Both the position numbers and the translations under genes were made by a program. Positions 23,406-31,069 of a DNA stretch of 64,000 nt are shown one piece after another. How positions within the stretch are numbered: position 1 is the first letter of the stretch; the number at the start of each line of letters is the position of its first letter. Origin of the DNA: a virus; the IMG/VR virus record IMGVR_UViG_3300032356_000182, positions 31,739-95,738 of that record; one strand, given 5' to 3'. Below the pieces are notes generated by a model. It saw nothing but the letters and a program-made list of their open reading frames with translations. It searched no databases and was not told the DNA's origin.

Positions 23406-25115
23406 ATGCGTATTCTAACTGATGGAGGAAAATACATAACCAGAGATAAAAATCGTAAAAATAGTAGCAAATATCTTCATGCTTTGAGGTTGTTGCTGAG
23501 ATGGAAAAAATTTAGGAAACTTGGAGGTCCTGGCTCGGGTTTTCATGGACATGCCGGACGTCCAGGTTACGTTGGGGGCTCTGCACCTTCTGGAGAGAGC
23601 ATGTCTGGTAATGAGAATGTTCCGAAAGAGAAAGATGCGGAATATCAAGCTTCTACGATAGATGAATATGCTTCAAAAGAACTTTCACGGTTTAGAATAA
23701 AAGATGAGATTGAGAAGCATCAAGTATCTGGTTCGCTATCTTCAAAGACGGTTGGGCTTATTATAGCGAATGGCCGGGCGGTGCTTGAAAATCATGCGAG
23801 CGCTTTGAGTTCAGATACTAGAGGTCTTGCAGAAGGAATTCTTGATAGTTATCGTGCTGTCCTGCTGGAAGGCTTGAGAGATGGATCTCTTGCCGATGTT
23901 TCTACTGGTGATTTGGATTTTGTGTTAAGCGATTCGATAGAGAAGCTGATCGTGCAAGAGATTGAATCAAGAAAAAGAACGCTGGGTGATCACGGTATTC
24001 GACATGCTATTTCAAATGCAAGAAATTCTTTAGATATACTGAATTCTTTAGCAGAAGGTGGGCAGAAGATAACCGCACGAGATAAGTTGATAGCTTTGCA
24101 GACTCAGCTTATTCATGATGTAGGTTTTGTCGCTGAGAGTCAGCGGAAAAGCTTTGATAATGAAATTCATCCTGAGATTTCGGCTGAATATGCTAGAAAA
24201 CCGGAATATGAGCGAGTTTTCGGAGAGAAGTTTAATGATTTTTTAGAGACGGTTAGAACTCATGATGGCGTTGATATTGATTGGGAAAGAGAGCCCGTAA
24301 AATCAGCGGTTAGGACAGCAGATAATTTTGCTTTGTTTTCCAGAGAAAAATTGCCAGATTTGTTTAATCGGATTCCTGGAGCTCTTGATAAATTAGCTCA
24401 GCTGCAGTTAGCTATTGCAGGAAATAAGGCGCAAGAGGTTTTGCCTATAGTTAAAGCTGATCTGCATAGGCTTATTGATAAAAGCAATTTGGATAAGAAT
24501 TTGAAAGAAGATCTGCATCATGCGGCTGATGAGGTTAGCATAATCACAGGTAAGTTTACTCTTGGTATGGTAGCTGGAGCTTTTGACTCTTTTTCTTTTG
24601 ATGATGGTGTTCTTGATATTTATCTCGTTCAGCGCCCAGATAGAGAAATCTTGAATGGTCTCTTTGACTTAGGGGAAAGACAGTTCAATAAATTTATCAA
24701 AGCCTATGAAGCTAAGGGAAGTTTAGATTCTGGCTTAGAGCTTAGTAGAGGTGGAAAGAAAATATATAGAGTCGTTACTAAAGCAGAAATGGGTTCTAGC
24801 GTTTTGAGTTCTTTAGCTTCTGCCAGTGTTCGGCCATTACTGGCAAAAGCTGTTCGGATGATTGATTTCTCTAAAGTTAGCAAACGAAATCGACAGGCTG
24901 CTTTCAATGCCATTAGCAAAGCTTTAATAGATAAAGCTACGCCGAGCGAAATCGCAGAGATAAAGAATCTCATCCTATCTGGCAGAGATGCTAGTTCTAT
25001 ATTAGGCTTCAAGCTCACAGCTAAAGAGCAGGAATATATCTACTCTAAAGTTGAGCTAATGGCTTATTTGAATGCAAACGCGAGGATATTGCTAAGAAAA
25101 TCAAGATTAAAATAA
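23406..25115 (+). CDS. Tagged HD-domain phosphohydrolase
   Basis: 569 aa starting MRILTDGGKYITRDKN behind GGGAGG. A basic leader (YLHALRLLLRWKKFRK) precedes one tag (23520-23588; variant RPGYVGG). The middle has the ordered HD-superfamily ligands: DHGIRHA (H200), LIHDVG (H237-D238), NEIHPEIS (H255) and VRTADNF (D306). HD enzymes hydrolyse phosphoester bonds in nucleotides such as dNTPs, (p)ppGpp or cyclic dinucleotides. With the tag it would be delivered with the DNA, so one possible role is removing a host alarm or defence nucleotide early in infection; substrate cannot be read from sequence. The C-terminal 200 residues are helical and unassigned. Confidence 0.7.
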   Translation: MRILTDGGKYITRDKNRKNSSKYLHALRLLLRWKKFRKLGGPGSGFHGHAGRPGYVGGSAPSGESMSGNENVPKEKDAEYQASTIDEYASKELSRFRIKDEIEKHQVSGSLSSKTVGLIIANGRAVLENHASALSSDTRGLAEGILDSYRAVLLEGLRDGSLADVSTGDLDFVLSDSIEKLIVQEIESRKRTLGDHGIRHAISNARNSLDILNSLAEGGQKITARDKLIALQTQLIHDVGFVAESQRKSFDNEIHPEISAEYARKPEYERVFGEKFNDFLETVRTHDGVDIDWEREPVKSAVRTADNFALFSREKLPDLFNRIPGALDKLAQLQLAIAGNKAQEVLPIVKADLHRLIDKSNLDKNLKEDLHHAADEVSIITGKFTLGMVAGAFDSFSFDDGVLDIYLVQRPDREILNGLFDLGERQFNKFIKAYEAKGSLDSGLELSRGGKKIYRVVTKAEMGSSVLSSLASASVRPLLAKAVRMIDFSKVSKRNRQAAFNAISKALIDKATPSEIAEIKNLILSGRDASSILGFKLTAKEQEYIYSKVELMAYLNANARILLRKSRLK

Positions 25116-25123
25116 TCGCTAAT

Positions 25124-25152
25124 TTGACAGATTTTTCAAGATCATATACACT
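25124..25152 (+). promoter_or_regulatory. Candidate promoter (TTGACA, weak -10)
   Basis: A consensus TTGACA at 25124-25129 is followed after 17 bp by TACACT (25147-25152, four of six matches). It lies after the HD gene and only about 50 bp before the terminator at 25201, so transcripts would be short unless they read through. Confidence 0.4.
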
Positions 25153-25200
25153 TTTAAGTAGTATCTGAAATATTCTTAAGAACTTATAGATATTAGAAAG

Positions 25201-25230
25201 AGCCCTTGAGCCTATCTCAAGGGCTTTTTA
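25201..25230 (+). terminator. Rho-independent terminator before the protease gene
   Basis: AGCCCTTGAG (25201-25210), loop CCTAT, then the perfect complement CTCAAGGGCT (25216-25225) and a T-rich tract. It ends the tagged-effector region and separates it from the capsid assembly genes. Confidence 0.85.
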
Positions 25231-25242
25231 TTAGGAGTGCCA

Positions 25243-26448
25243 ATGAGAAAACAAGAAGTTGTTGTTCATTTTCAGCCTGTAAAGCTCAGTGAGGAAACTA
25301 CAGAGAAGAAGTGGATTGATTTGGTTATGGATGGCGAATATATCAGCATGGACGGTAGTCCTGTTGTTATTAAGCCTTCCGACATTGAGATGTATATCAG
25401 AAATTTTGAAAAGAATGTACGTGGCCAAGAGATTCCTATCACTGTAGATCATCCTGAGCAAGGAGGAATAGCTGCTGGATGGTTAGAGAAACTTCGAGCA
25501 GTAAAGCGGTGGGTTACGACGATTGATGGAAAAAAGGTTTTGAAAACTGTTCTGCAAGGGCTGCCATCTTGGACCCCCTATGGGAGAGAAAGAGTTGCTA
25601 ATCGAGAATATCGCTATATTAGCGCTGAACTTCTTCCTAACGCTTTACGTGCTGTTAGTTTGGTTAATTTTCCAGCGGTTAAGGGTATGCAACCAGTCGA
25701 GCTTGGAGAAAATAAAACTGATGGGATGATTCACAAATATCTAATTGGAGGTGATTTATCAATGGATGAGACGAAGCCGATCACAGAAGAAGACGCGATT
25801 GATGCGTTGGCCGAAAGCATTGTAGATAAGGTTATAGCAGCCTTTGAAGAAGATCAAGATCAGCCCGAAGACGAGGAAGATGCGAAAGAGTTTGGTGAAG
25901 ATCTTGACGATGAAGATCTTGAGGATCTTGAAGACCTTGATGACGAAGACCTTGAGGAGAGAAAGAAGCTCGGCGAGAGTCCAGAGGCTTTGCTGGGCTT
26001 GATTGAAAGCATTGTTGAAGATAAGATTAAGCCTCTGATGCAAGAAAACAAAAGATTGAGAAAAAGTCTTAGCGAGACTGAAAGTCTCTTGGGCAAGCTG
26101 ATGGAAGAGAAGAAGCGGGCAGAGCTTCGGGAAAAAGTTGCTCAAGCAGCTTCATTGGGAGATGGCAAGGTTCTGAGTCCTGCTGTTAGATCTCTAATTG
26201 AAGAAACTATTGTTTCAGATCCGAAGTGTATCGAAGGTAATGTCTTGAAGCTTGTCAAAGCACTTACCCGACAAGATGCAATAGTAACTTTGGGTGAAGT
26301 GGGATCGAATTTCAACACTGGAGTACCTGCTCGCGGGACGCCGGAATTTGAGAAAGCTCTTGATGCTCGTGCTAAGGAATTGCAAGCTACAAAAGGCTTG
26401 TCGTATCTAGCAGCTGCTAAGGAAGCGATGAAAGAATTCAGATCTTGA
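25243..26448 (+). CDS. Prohead protease/scaffold precursor (Mu I-like)
   Basis: 401 aa from the ATG at 25243 with AGGAG five bases upstream (a GTG at 25237 is also in frame). The N-terminal half fits the Mu I-type prohead protease: a catalytic-type His in PITVDHPEQ (H70) and Ser in RYISAELLP (S127). From residue about 174 it becomes an extremely acidic, then coiled-coil scaffold domain (EDLEDLEDLDDEDLEERKK and a helix rich in Leu/Glu/Lys). The C-terminus ends KEAMKEF. It should process scaffold and capsid-associated proteins within the prohead. It is the natural candidate to cut the glycine-rich tags of the effectors encoded just upstream (inference). Confidence 0.8.
   Translation: MRKQEVVVHFQPVKLSEETTEKKWIDLVMDGEYISMDGSPVVIKPSDIEMYIRNFEKNVRGQEIPITVDHPEQGGIAAGWLEKLRAVKRWVTTIDGKKVLKTVLQGLPSWTPYGRERVANREYRYISAELLPNALRAVSLVNFPAVKGMQPVELGENKTDGMIHKYLIGGDLSMDETKPITEEDAIDALAESIVDKVIAAFEEDQDQPEDEEDAKEFGEDLDDEDLEDLEDLDDEDLEERKKLGESPEALLGLIESIVEDKIKPLMQENKRLRKSLSETESLLGKLMEEKKRAELREKVAQAASLGDGKVLSPAVRSLIEETIVSDPKCIEGNVLKLVKALTRQDAIVTLGEVGSNFNTGVPARGTPEFEKALDARAKELQATKGLSYLAAAKEAMKEFRS
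25762..26448 (+). CDS. Internal in-frame scaffold protein (228 aa)
   Basis: An ATG at 25762, in the frame of the protease gene, is preceded by GGAGGTG at 25747-25753 with eight-base spacing. Translation from it gives MDETKPITEEDAIDAL, exactly the start of the acidic and coiled-coil scaffold part. Known precedent: Mu I/Z and lambda C/Nu3 produce the scaffold from an internal start of the protease gene. This would give free scaffold in excess over the protease fusion. No separate scaffold gene is seen elsewhere, which supports the reading. Confidence 0.7.
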   Translation: MDETKPITEEDAIDALAESIVDKVIAAFEEDQDQPEDEEDAKEFGEDLDDEDLEDLEDLDDEDLEERKKLGESPEALLGLIESIVEDKIKPLMQENKRLRKSLSETESLLGKLMEEKKRAELREKVAQAASLGDGKVLSPAVRSLIEETIVSDPKCIEGNVLKLVKALTRQDAIVTLGEVGSNFNTGVPARGTPEFEKALDARAKELQATKGLSYLAAAKEAMKEFRS

Positions 26449-26475
26449 ACTTAAAAAATAGGAGGTATTGATAAA

Positions 26476-26892
26476 ATGGTAGTAAGCCAAATTTCTGGCC
26501 CGAATAGCGTTCTTGATAAAACTTTTCGGGTTGCTAGTGGGCAAACGATTACTGGGTATCAGGCGGTTAAGCTGGCTTCGCAGGGCGGTGAGATTGCACT
26601 CACGTCAGCAGCATCTGATAGAGTTATCGGTGTAACACAAGTTGACCCCGGCGAAGGTATCAGTTATGGCGCGGGAAGGCACGTGCCGGTTAGGTTGATG
26701 GGAATTACAAAGGTCGTTACTCGTGGTGCTGTTGTTAGCGGGTCTCTTGTGGTTCCTGTAGCTAACGGCTATGGTGCTGTGGATGATGGAGGGTCAACTG
26801 GCAACACTGTGGTGGGAATTGCTCTTGAGAGTGCTTGGACGCATGGTCAGTTGATTAACGTGCTGTTGACTCCTGGAGTTCATATAGCATAA
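26476..26892 (+). CDS. Putative capsid decoration protein
   Basis: 138 aa starting MVVSQISGPNSVLDKTF behind AGGAGG. The sequence is beta-rich with many Gly/Val and features typical of small head-decoration proteins of the DUF2190-like group: FRVASGQTITGYQAVKLAS, RVIGVTQVDPGEG, HVPVRLMGITKVV. It is located between the protease/scaffold and the major capsid protein, the classic site for a decoration or stabilising protein. Family assignment is by pattern and position. Confidence 0.65.
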   Translation: MVVSQISGPNSVLDKTFRVASGQTITGYQAVKLASQGGEIALTSAASDRVIGVTQVDPGEGISYGAGRHVPVRLMGITKVVTRGAVVSGSLVVPVANGYGAVDDGGSTGNTVVGIALESAWTHGQLINVLLTPGVHIA

Positions 26893-26920
26893 ACTTAAAA
26901 TTTAAGGGAGGTAATTTAGA

Positions 26921-27913
26921 ATGACTGTTCAAACAGCAGGTCACGTTGATGCAGTTCTTTCGAACATTAGCGTAGACTTCTCGCAAGGTGAAGGGTTTGT
27001 CGCAGATAAGCTTTTCCCGGTTTTTCCGGTGAAGAAAGAGTCTGATGTTTTTTACGTGATGGGTCGTGAAAAATTTAGGCCTACGGCTACGAAGCGCGCT
27101 CGTGGCACCGTAGCTAATACTTGGAAATCGGGCTTCACGACTGATTCATATGTTTGTGAGGAAGATGCCCTGCAGGGAGCTGTGGATGATCGTGATTATG
27201 CCAATTACGATTCTCCGCTTGATCCTGAGGTTGAAGTTGTTCAGGGGCTAACCGCAGTGATTCAGCTTGGATTTGAGAAAGAGGCAGCTGAGATTATTCG
27301 CAACCCTTCTACTTATCCGTCTAGTGATTTGTATGGAAATCCGACTGCAAAGTTTGATACTGGTGGAACGTCAATCACGATGCAGCGCGATATTATGGTG
27401 AAAGCCCGCGCGGTTCAATCTAGAATCGGCAAATGGCCTAATACGATCTTGATTCCTCCGATGGTCGCTATGTATATGAGTCTGGATGATGAGATTACGG
27501 ATCTGGTCAAGTATATCGTCAACAATGCGCCTCTTGACAGTATTCCAGCTCTTATTCGGGGTGCACAAGATTCGTGGCTCATGCCTTCAGTTCTTTGGGG
27601 TATGCGGGTTTTAGTCCCATCGGCTCTTGAGGATACGACAAAAGAATCTCAAGTTAGCAATGCCACGACAGACATTAAAACGCCGTTGACGGATATTTGG
27701 GGCGATGATATCTGGATTGGCTACTGTGAGCCTATGCCTGGTTTGAGAAAAGTATCTTTCGGATATACCTTTGAAGCTCGGCCTTTCCAAACCAAGCGGT
27801 GGCGGAACGAAGAAGCTGAATCTAATATGTTCCGGGTTTCTAGAATTTCCGTTCGTAAAGTTATGTGTAGCGCTGCTGGAGCTCTGCTGACCGATTGCCT
27901 CTCTACTGTTTAG
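26921..27913 (+). CDS. Major capsid protein
   Basis: 330 aa starting MTVQTAGHVDAVLSNIS with a strong GGGAGG site. Its size, position after protease/scaffold and decoration genes, and content support a HK97-fold capsid subunit: an N-terminal arm, the loop region near TATKRARGTVANTWKSG, a helix-rich peripheral domain (PEVEVVQGLTAVIQLGFEK), and a beta-rich axial part (RKVSFGYTFEARPFQTKRW). It is noticeably less AT-rich in codon choice than the neighbouring genes, as expected for the most highly expressed gene. A 9-bp hairpin at the stop codon may protect its mRNA. Confidence 0.75.
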   Translation: MTVQTAGHVDAVLSNISVDFSQGEGFVADKLFPVFPVKKESDVFYVMGREKFRPTATKRARGTVANTWKSGFTTDSYVCEEDALQGAVDDRDYANYDSPLDPEVEVVQGLTAVIQLGFEKEAAEIIRNPSTYPSSDLYGNPTAKFDTGGTSITMQRDIMVKARAVQSRIGKWPNTILIPPMVAMYMSLDDEITDLVKYIVNNAPLDSIPALIRGAQDSWLMPSVLWGMRVLVPSALEDTTKESQVSNATTDIKTPLTDIWGDDIWIGYCEPMPGLRKVSFGYTFEARPFQTKRWRNEEAESNMFRVSRISVRKVMCSAAGALLTDCLSTV

Positions 27914-27935
27914 CATATATGTAGTTATATATGCT
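27912..27935 (+). other. Hairpin at the 3' end of the capsid gene
   Basis: AGCATATAT (27912-27920), loop GTAGTT, complement ATATATGCT (27927-27935). No T-run follows, and the next ribosome binding site begins a few bases later. It is more likely an mRNA-stabilising or partial-attenuation element than a full terminator. Confidence 0.5.
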
Positions 27936-27955
27936 AGAGGGCGGGAGGTTGAAGT

Positions 27956-28411
27956 ATGTCTTATGGATACGTAAGCAGTGCTGATGAGGTCATAAAATAC
28001 ACGAGAGCGCAGGATTTCAGGCCTCTGCGAGCAGAGGCAAAGTTACATATCAGCGATGTGTGCTCAATATGCCAAACCATTGCAGAAAGCCGAATAAATC
28101 CTGTGCTCTCGAGCTTAGGAATAAACTTGCCTCTGACTGAGGAGGGATCGCCAAACGCTTGGAAAATCTTAGCATATTTGAATGCTATAGGTGCTGCTTG
28201 CACTGTTGACAGAATCGTCTTTACTGAAGTTGGTGTTTCTGCTAAGGATTCTGTACCTTGGACATGTACTGAATTTGAGAATCAGCTCAAAGCGCTAGCC
28301 GAAGGAAAGATAGATTTAATTGACTTTGGCTTGTCTCCAAGCGATGAGGACATCGGAGAATTTTTTTACTCTGAAGATATGTATTTTAACGGATTATCAG
28401 ACGTTTTTTAA
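27956..28411 (+). CDS. Head-tail connector / adaptor protein
   Basis: 151 aa starting MSYGYVSSADEVIKYT behind GGGAGG. Directly after the capsid gene, its size and helical composition (RPLRAEAKLHISDVCSICQT, NAWKILAYLNAIGAACTVDR) fit the small adaptor that binds under the portal. No exact family match is claimed. The acidic C-terminus (SPSDEDIGEFFYSEDMYF) is unusual. Downstream the order is interrupted by a glycosyltransferase gene before the next connector gene. Confidence 0.55.
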   Translation: MSYGYVSSADEVIKYTRAQDFRPLRAEAKLHISDVCSICQTIAESRINPVLSSLGINLPLTEEGSPNAWKILAYLNAIGAACTVDRIVFTEVGVSAKDSVPWTCTEFENQLKALAEGKIDLIDFGLSPSDEDIGEFFYSEDMYFNGLSDVF

Positions 28412-28439
28412 TATTAAGACAGCATGAGGGGATAAGGTT

Positions 28440-29465
28440 TTGGCAGAGAGAGGCAAAAGAATAATTTTCTTTATAGAATCAGCGCAAGGAGCATGTACTA
28501 GATATAGAGCACATATACCTGCGCATGGTTTAACTAGAGATGGCTGGTATTGTCGAGTTAGCACTGAATGGCATCCGAAGATGCTGGATGAGTTTGATTA
28601 TTACGTTTTTCAAAGAGTAAACGCCAAAGAGGGCCTCGAAGTTATTGATGCTCTAAATGGAGTAGGCAAGATTACTATATATGATGTTGATGATGATATT
28701 CTTCATGTTCCTAACACTTCTCCGGTTAGAGCACTGCTGCGCTCTAACCCAGAGATAGTTGGGGCTCAGCTTTTAGGAATTTCTTCTTGTGGGCATCTAA
28801 CTGTTACGACTGAAGCTCTGAAGAGAGTTTATGATTCGTTTAATCCGGATATTTGTGTTTTGCCTAATATGGTTCGGTTCGAATCTTGGCGTGATGTTAA
28901 GCCATTTAGATTTGGAGAACCGAATGATATCGTTTTAGGTTGGGCTGGGAGCAATACACATAAAGACGCTTTGTTGAAGTTAGAAAAACCAATCAATACT
29001 ATTATTGATAGGTTTCCGAACGTGAAGTTTCTTGTGATGGGCGATGAGATTCCTTTTGAACTGCCCGCATCTCGGCATATTGTTGTGCCATGGGGTCTCT
29101 ATACGTTTTTTCAATCAGTTTTAGCGGGCTTGGATATCGTTTTGGCGCCACTAGGTGAGACTGTCTTTAATCTATCAAAATCAAATCTGAGGATTCTTGA
29201 AGCAGCATCAGCTTCTAAGCCGGTCATAGCTTCTAGTTGGGGTGAATACGAAACTACGATTACTCATGGTGTGGATGGTTTCTTGTGTAAAACCGATGAA
29301 GATTGGATAGAGGCTATGACATTCTACATACACGATAAAGCTCTTCGAGAAAATCATGCAATGAGATTGCGCCAAACGGTGCTTGAGAGAGGCTGGGAAA
29401 TAAATACCGGCACAAAGATCTGGGTTGATTTTTATCAGAGCTTGAGGAATAAGCTTGGCGCTTAG
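28440..29465 (+). CDS. Glycosyltransferase, GT-B fold (GT4-like)
   Basis: 341 aa from a TTG (GAGGGGATAAGG upstream). The sequence has the two Rossmann-like halves of GT-B enzymes: FFIESAQGACTRYRAH, an acidic IYDVDDDILHVP, LGWAGSNTHKDALLKLEKP marking the second half, and the GT4-type acceptor of the nucleotide sugar (NLRILEAASASKPVIAS with E followed by ASxxKPVI). It would transfer a sugar from a nucleotide donor to an unknown acceptor. It is inserted between the head adaptor and gp10-like neck gene and overlaps the latter. It opens a 12-kb stretch with five glycosyltransferases. Confidence 0.75.
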   Translation: MAERGKRIIFFIESAQGACTRYRAHIPAHGLTRDGWYCRVSTEWHPKMLDEFDYYVFQRVNAKEGLEVIDALNGVGKITIYDVDDDILHVPNTSPVRALLRSNPEIVGAQLLGISSCGHLTVTTEALKRVYDSFNPDICVLPNMVRFESWRDVKPFRFGEPNDIVLGWAGSNTHKDALLKLEKPINTIIDRFPNVKFLVMGDEIPFELPASRHIVVPWGLYTFFQSVLAGLDIVLAPLGETVFNLSKSNLRILEAASASKPVIASSWGEYETTITHGVDGFLCKTDEDWIEAMTFYIHDKALRENHAMRLRQTVLERGWEINTGTKIWVDFYQSLRNKLGA

Positions 29466-30051
29466 ACCAAAGTTTTTGCTTAGACTGGAATTCCCAAACT
29501 GGAATGAGGTCTATAAACAAATAAAAGCGTCTAGAACCGTAGCGGAAAATGAAGCTAGAAACGCTATGCGGGATATAGGGCGTATCTTAGTTCGTCACTT
29601 GAAAGCTAAGTGTCCTATCGGGTTTCATTATGATCATGCTGGAATTCCCAGAATGTCTGGAAACCTTCGAGCATCAATCGCTTTTAGGACATATGAAAGG
29701 GAGAGATTTGGTGCTGGAAGAGATTTTAGCATGGGATTTGAATATCCAAGTGCTGCTGAGGGCGGTACGTTAGTTCAGATAACGATGGCAGATTATGGTC
29801 GCTATACTCTTCCACCTGGAACTAGACCGCACGTTATCTTTCCGAGGAATTCCAGATTTCTAGTGTTTTATTGGACAAAGCTTCAGAAGCTTATGTTTTT
29901 GAAAAAGGTTAATCATCCTGGCTATGAAGGTGACCCCTGGGATATGCGAGCTTTTGAAAGTGCGAGGCCTGAGATTGAGGAAAGATGGGCTGCTGCTGCC
30001 GAAACCTGGCGAGTTTTTACTCGAAGAGTAGGAACTGAATATAATAGATAG
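29455..30051 (+). CDS. Neck / tail-completion protein (HK97 gp10-like)
   Basis: 198 aa from a TTG that overlaps the glycosyltransferase by 11 bp. The N-terminal half (RTVAENEARNAMRDIGRILVRHLKAKCP, then SGNLRASIAFR) matches the gp10 family logic, in which a helix is followed by a TGxLRxSI strand. The second half includes AAEGGTLVQITMADYGRYTLPPGTRPHVIFP and FESARPEIEERW, also characteristic. It should cap the head-tail junction. Function is known for the family; assignment rests on motif order and location between adaptor and tail tube. Confidence 0.7.
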   Translation: MALRPKFLLRLEFPNWNEVYKQIKASRTVAENEARNAMRDIGRILVRHLKAKCPIGFHYDHAGIPRMSGNLRASIAFRTYERERFGAGRDFSMGFEYPSAAEGGTLVQITMADYGRYTLPPGTRPHVIFPRNSRFLVFYWTKLQKLMFLKKVNHPGYEGDPWDMRAFESARPEIEERWAAAAETWRVFTRRVGTEYNR

Positions 30052-30155
30052 TTAATGAGAAAGGACGAAAAACTGCTGCTTTGGTTGAAAGGCTAGCGGC
30101 GTAATCAGTTCAACAGGATAAGGGGGAGCTGGAAGTACAGGAGAAAAGGCAAAAA

Positions 30156-30338
30156 GTGAGAGATCTAGGATATGGAGTAGAGTTAACGATAGGCACTAAG
30201 GATGTGGCTATGAACAGAGAATACAATTGGGTTGCGAAAGAGCCGATTGAGCCCAGAGAAATCGGGGTAAAGTCCATTAACAACTTGACGTTTAGTACAG
30301 CTTGTCAAAATATAAAGATCAATGTTGTTTTAGATTGA
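30156..30338 (+). CDS. Hypothetical small protein (60 aa)
   Basis: Starts at GTG with CAGGAG upstream: MRDLGYGVELTIGTKDVAMN. It contains a charged middle (WVAKEPIEPREIGVKSIN) and a beta-like end (NIKINVVLD). It lies between the neck gene and the tail tube gene, where other phages have small connector or tail-terminator genes, but it is shorter than these. No family recognised. Confidence 0.4.
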   Translation: MRDLGYGVELTIGTKDVAMNREYNWVAKEPIEPREIGVKSINNLTFSTACQNIKINVVLD

Positions 30339-30422
30339 ATAATCAAATAAAATAGAAAAAATGAAAGCGGTCGAATATCTCAGTGAGATAGCTTGCTAAA
30401 TCAGGCAGGAGGTGTATAGAAG

Positions 30423-31007
30423 ATGCCGATTTCAGTATCGTCAATTGAAAAGTATATCAATTTTGCGAGAGTTTATGTTGGTTGTGCAGTTCCTCCACCA
30501 GGAAAGAGTATGTTTACTTATGCTACCAATGGCGTTCCTTCAGGTGGAATAGACGTTGGTGCTACGCAAGGCGAGTCCAAATTCACATACAAGCCGACCA
30601 TAGAAGGTGTTGATGTTGAGCAGGCGCCGGTTGAAGTTGCTCCACATATCACCAAGGAGGAGTGTACTATTGAATTCACTTGCCTTGAAGCAACGGCTGC
30701 TCGCATTAAAGATGCTCTCGGTAGTGGTGCGGTTTCTGGAACAGATGGAACTAGTACGGTTATTCGCTTTGGTGGTATAACCGCAGTAACGGGGCAGGCA
30801 GTTGCTTTGGTCGCAGAGCAAGCAACCAATCCTGGAAAGTATGTTGGCTGTATGATTTACAATGCTGTTAATGACGCTGGCTTAGAGCGTACTTTCAAAA
30901 GAGGCAAGGAGACTTTGGTCAAATTTACTTTCAAAGGTATGCCCTCAACGGCAGATTTGAACAGAGGCGCTGGCGAAATCCTAGGACAGTACGCAGAGCA
31001 GACGTAA
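30423..31007 (+). CDS. Putative major tail tube protein
   Basis: 194 aa starting MPISVSSIEKYINFARV behind a GGAGG site. Beta-rich with the typical tail tube pattern: an early strand VYVGCAVPPPG, GGIDVGATQGESKFTYKPTIEGVDV, EECTIEFTCLEATAARIKDAL and a late KETLVKFTFKGM strand. It precedes the two-frame tail assembly chaperone candidates, the usual order in long-tailed phages. As a polymer it would form the tail lumen. Assignment by fold pattern and synteny. Confidence 0.7.
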   Translation: MPISVSSIEKYINFARVYVGCAVPPPGKSMFTYATNGVPSGGIDVGATQGESKFTYKPTIEGVDVEQAPVEVAPHITKEECTIEFTCLEATAARIKDALGSGAVSGTDGTSTVIRFGGITAVTGQAVALVAEQATNPGKYVGCMIYNAVNDAGLERTFKRGKETLVKFTFKGMPSTADLNRGAGEILGQYAEQT

Positions 31008-31069
31008 AGTTAGTTATCTATAGACTTCGGTAAGAGCTAGTTAAAGTGGTATGATGAAGGAGAATCAGA

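Larger units (their letters stand above)
4555..23588 (+). repeat. Family of 15 glycine-rich LGGPGSG tags in seven proteins
   Basis: Each copy encodes about 23 residues: LGGPGSG, two variable positions ([HFY][HG]), GHAGRPGKRGG, then usually SAP. Starts: 4555, 5368, 6214, 7051, 7903, 8677, 12249, 14097, 15324, 16209, 19619, 20477, 21719, 22505 and 23520. Copies are N-terminal or between domains; most N-terminal ones follow a short amphipathic basic segment. They are conserved at DNA level: 7054-7111 matches 8680-8737, and 12213-12304 matches 14061-14152, without a seen mismatch. I recall related glycine-rich motifs in phage head morphogenesis proteins but cannot check that here. Confidence 0.9.
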
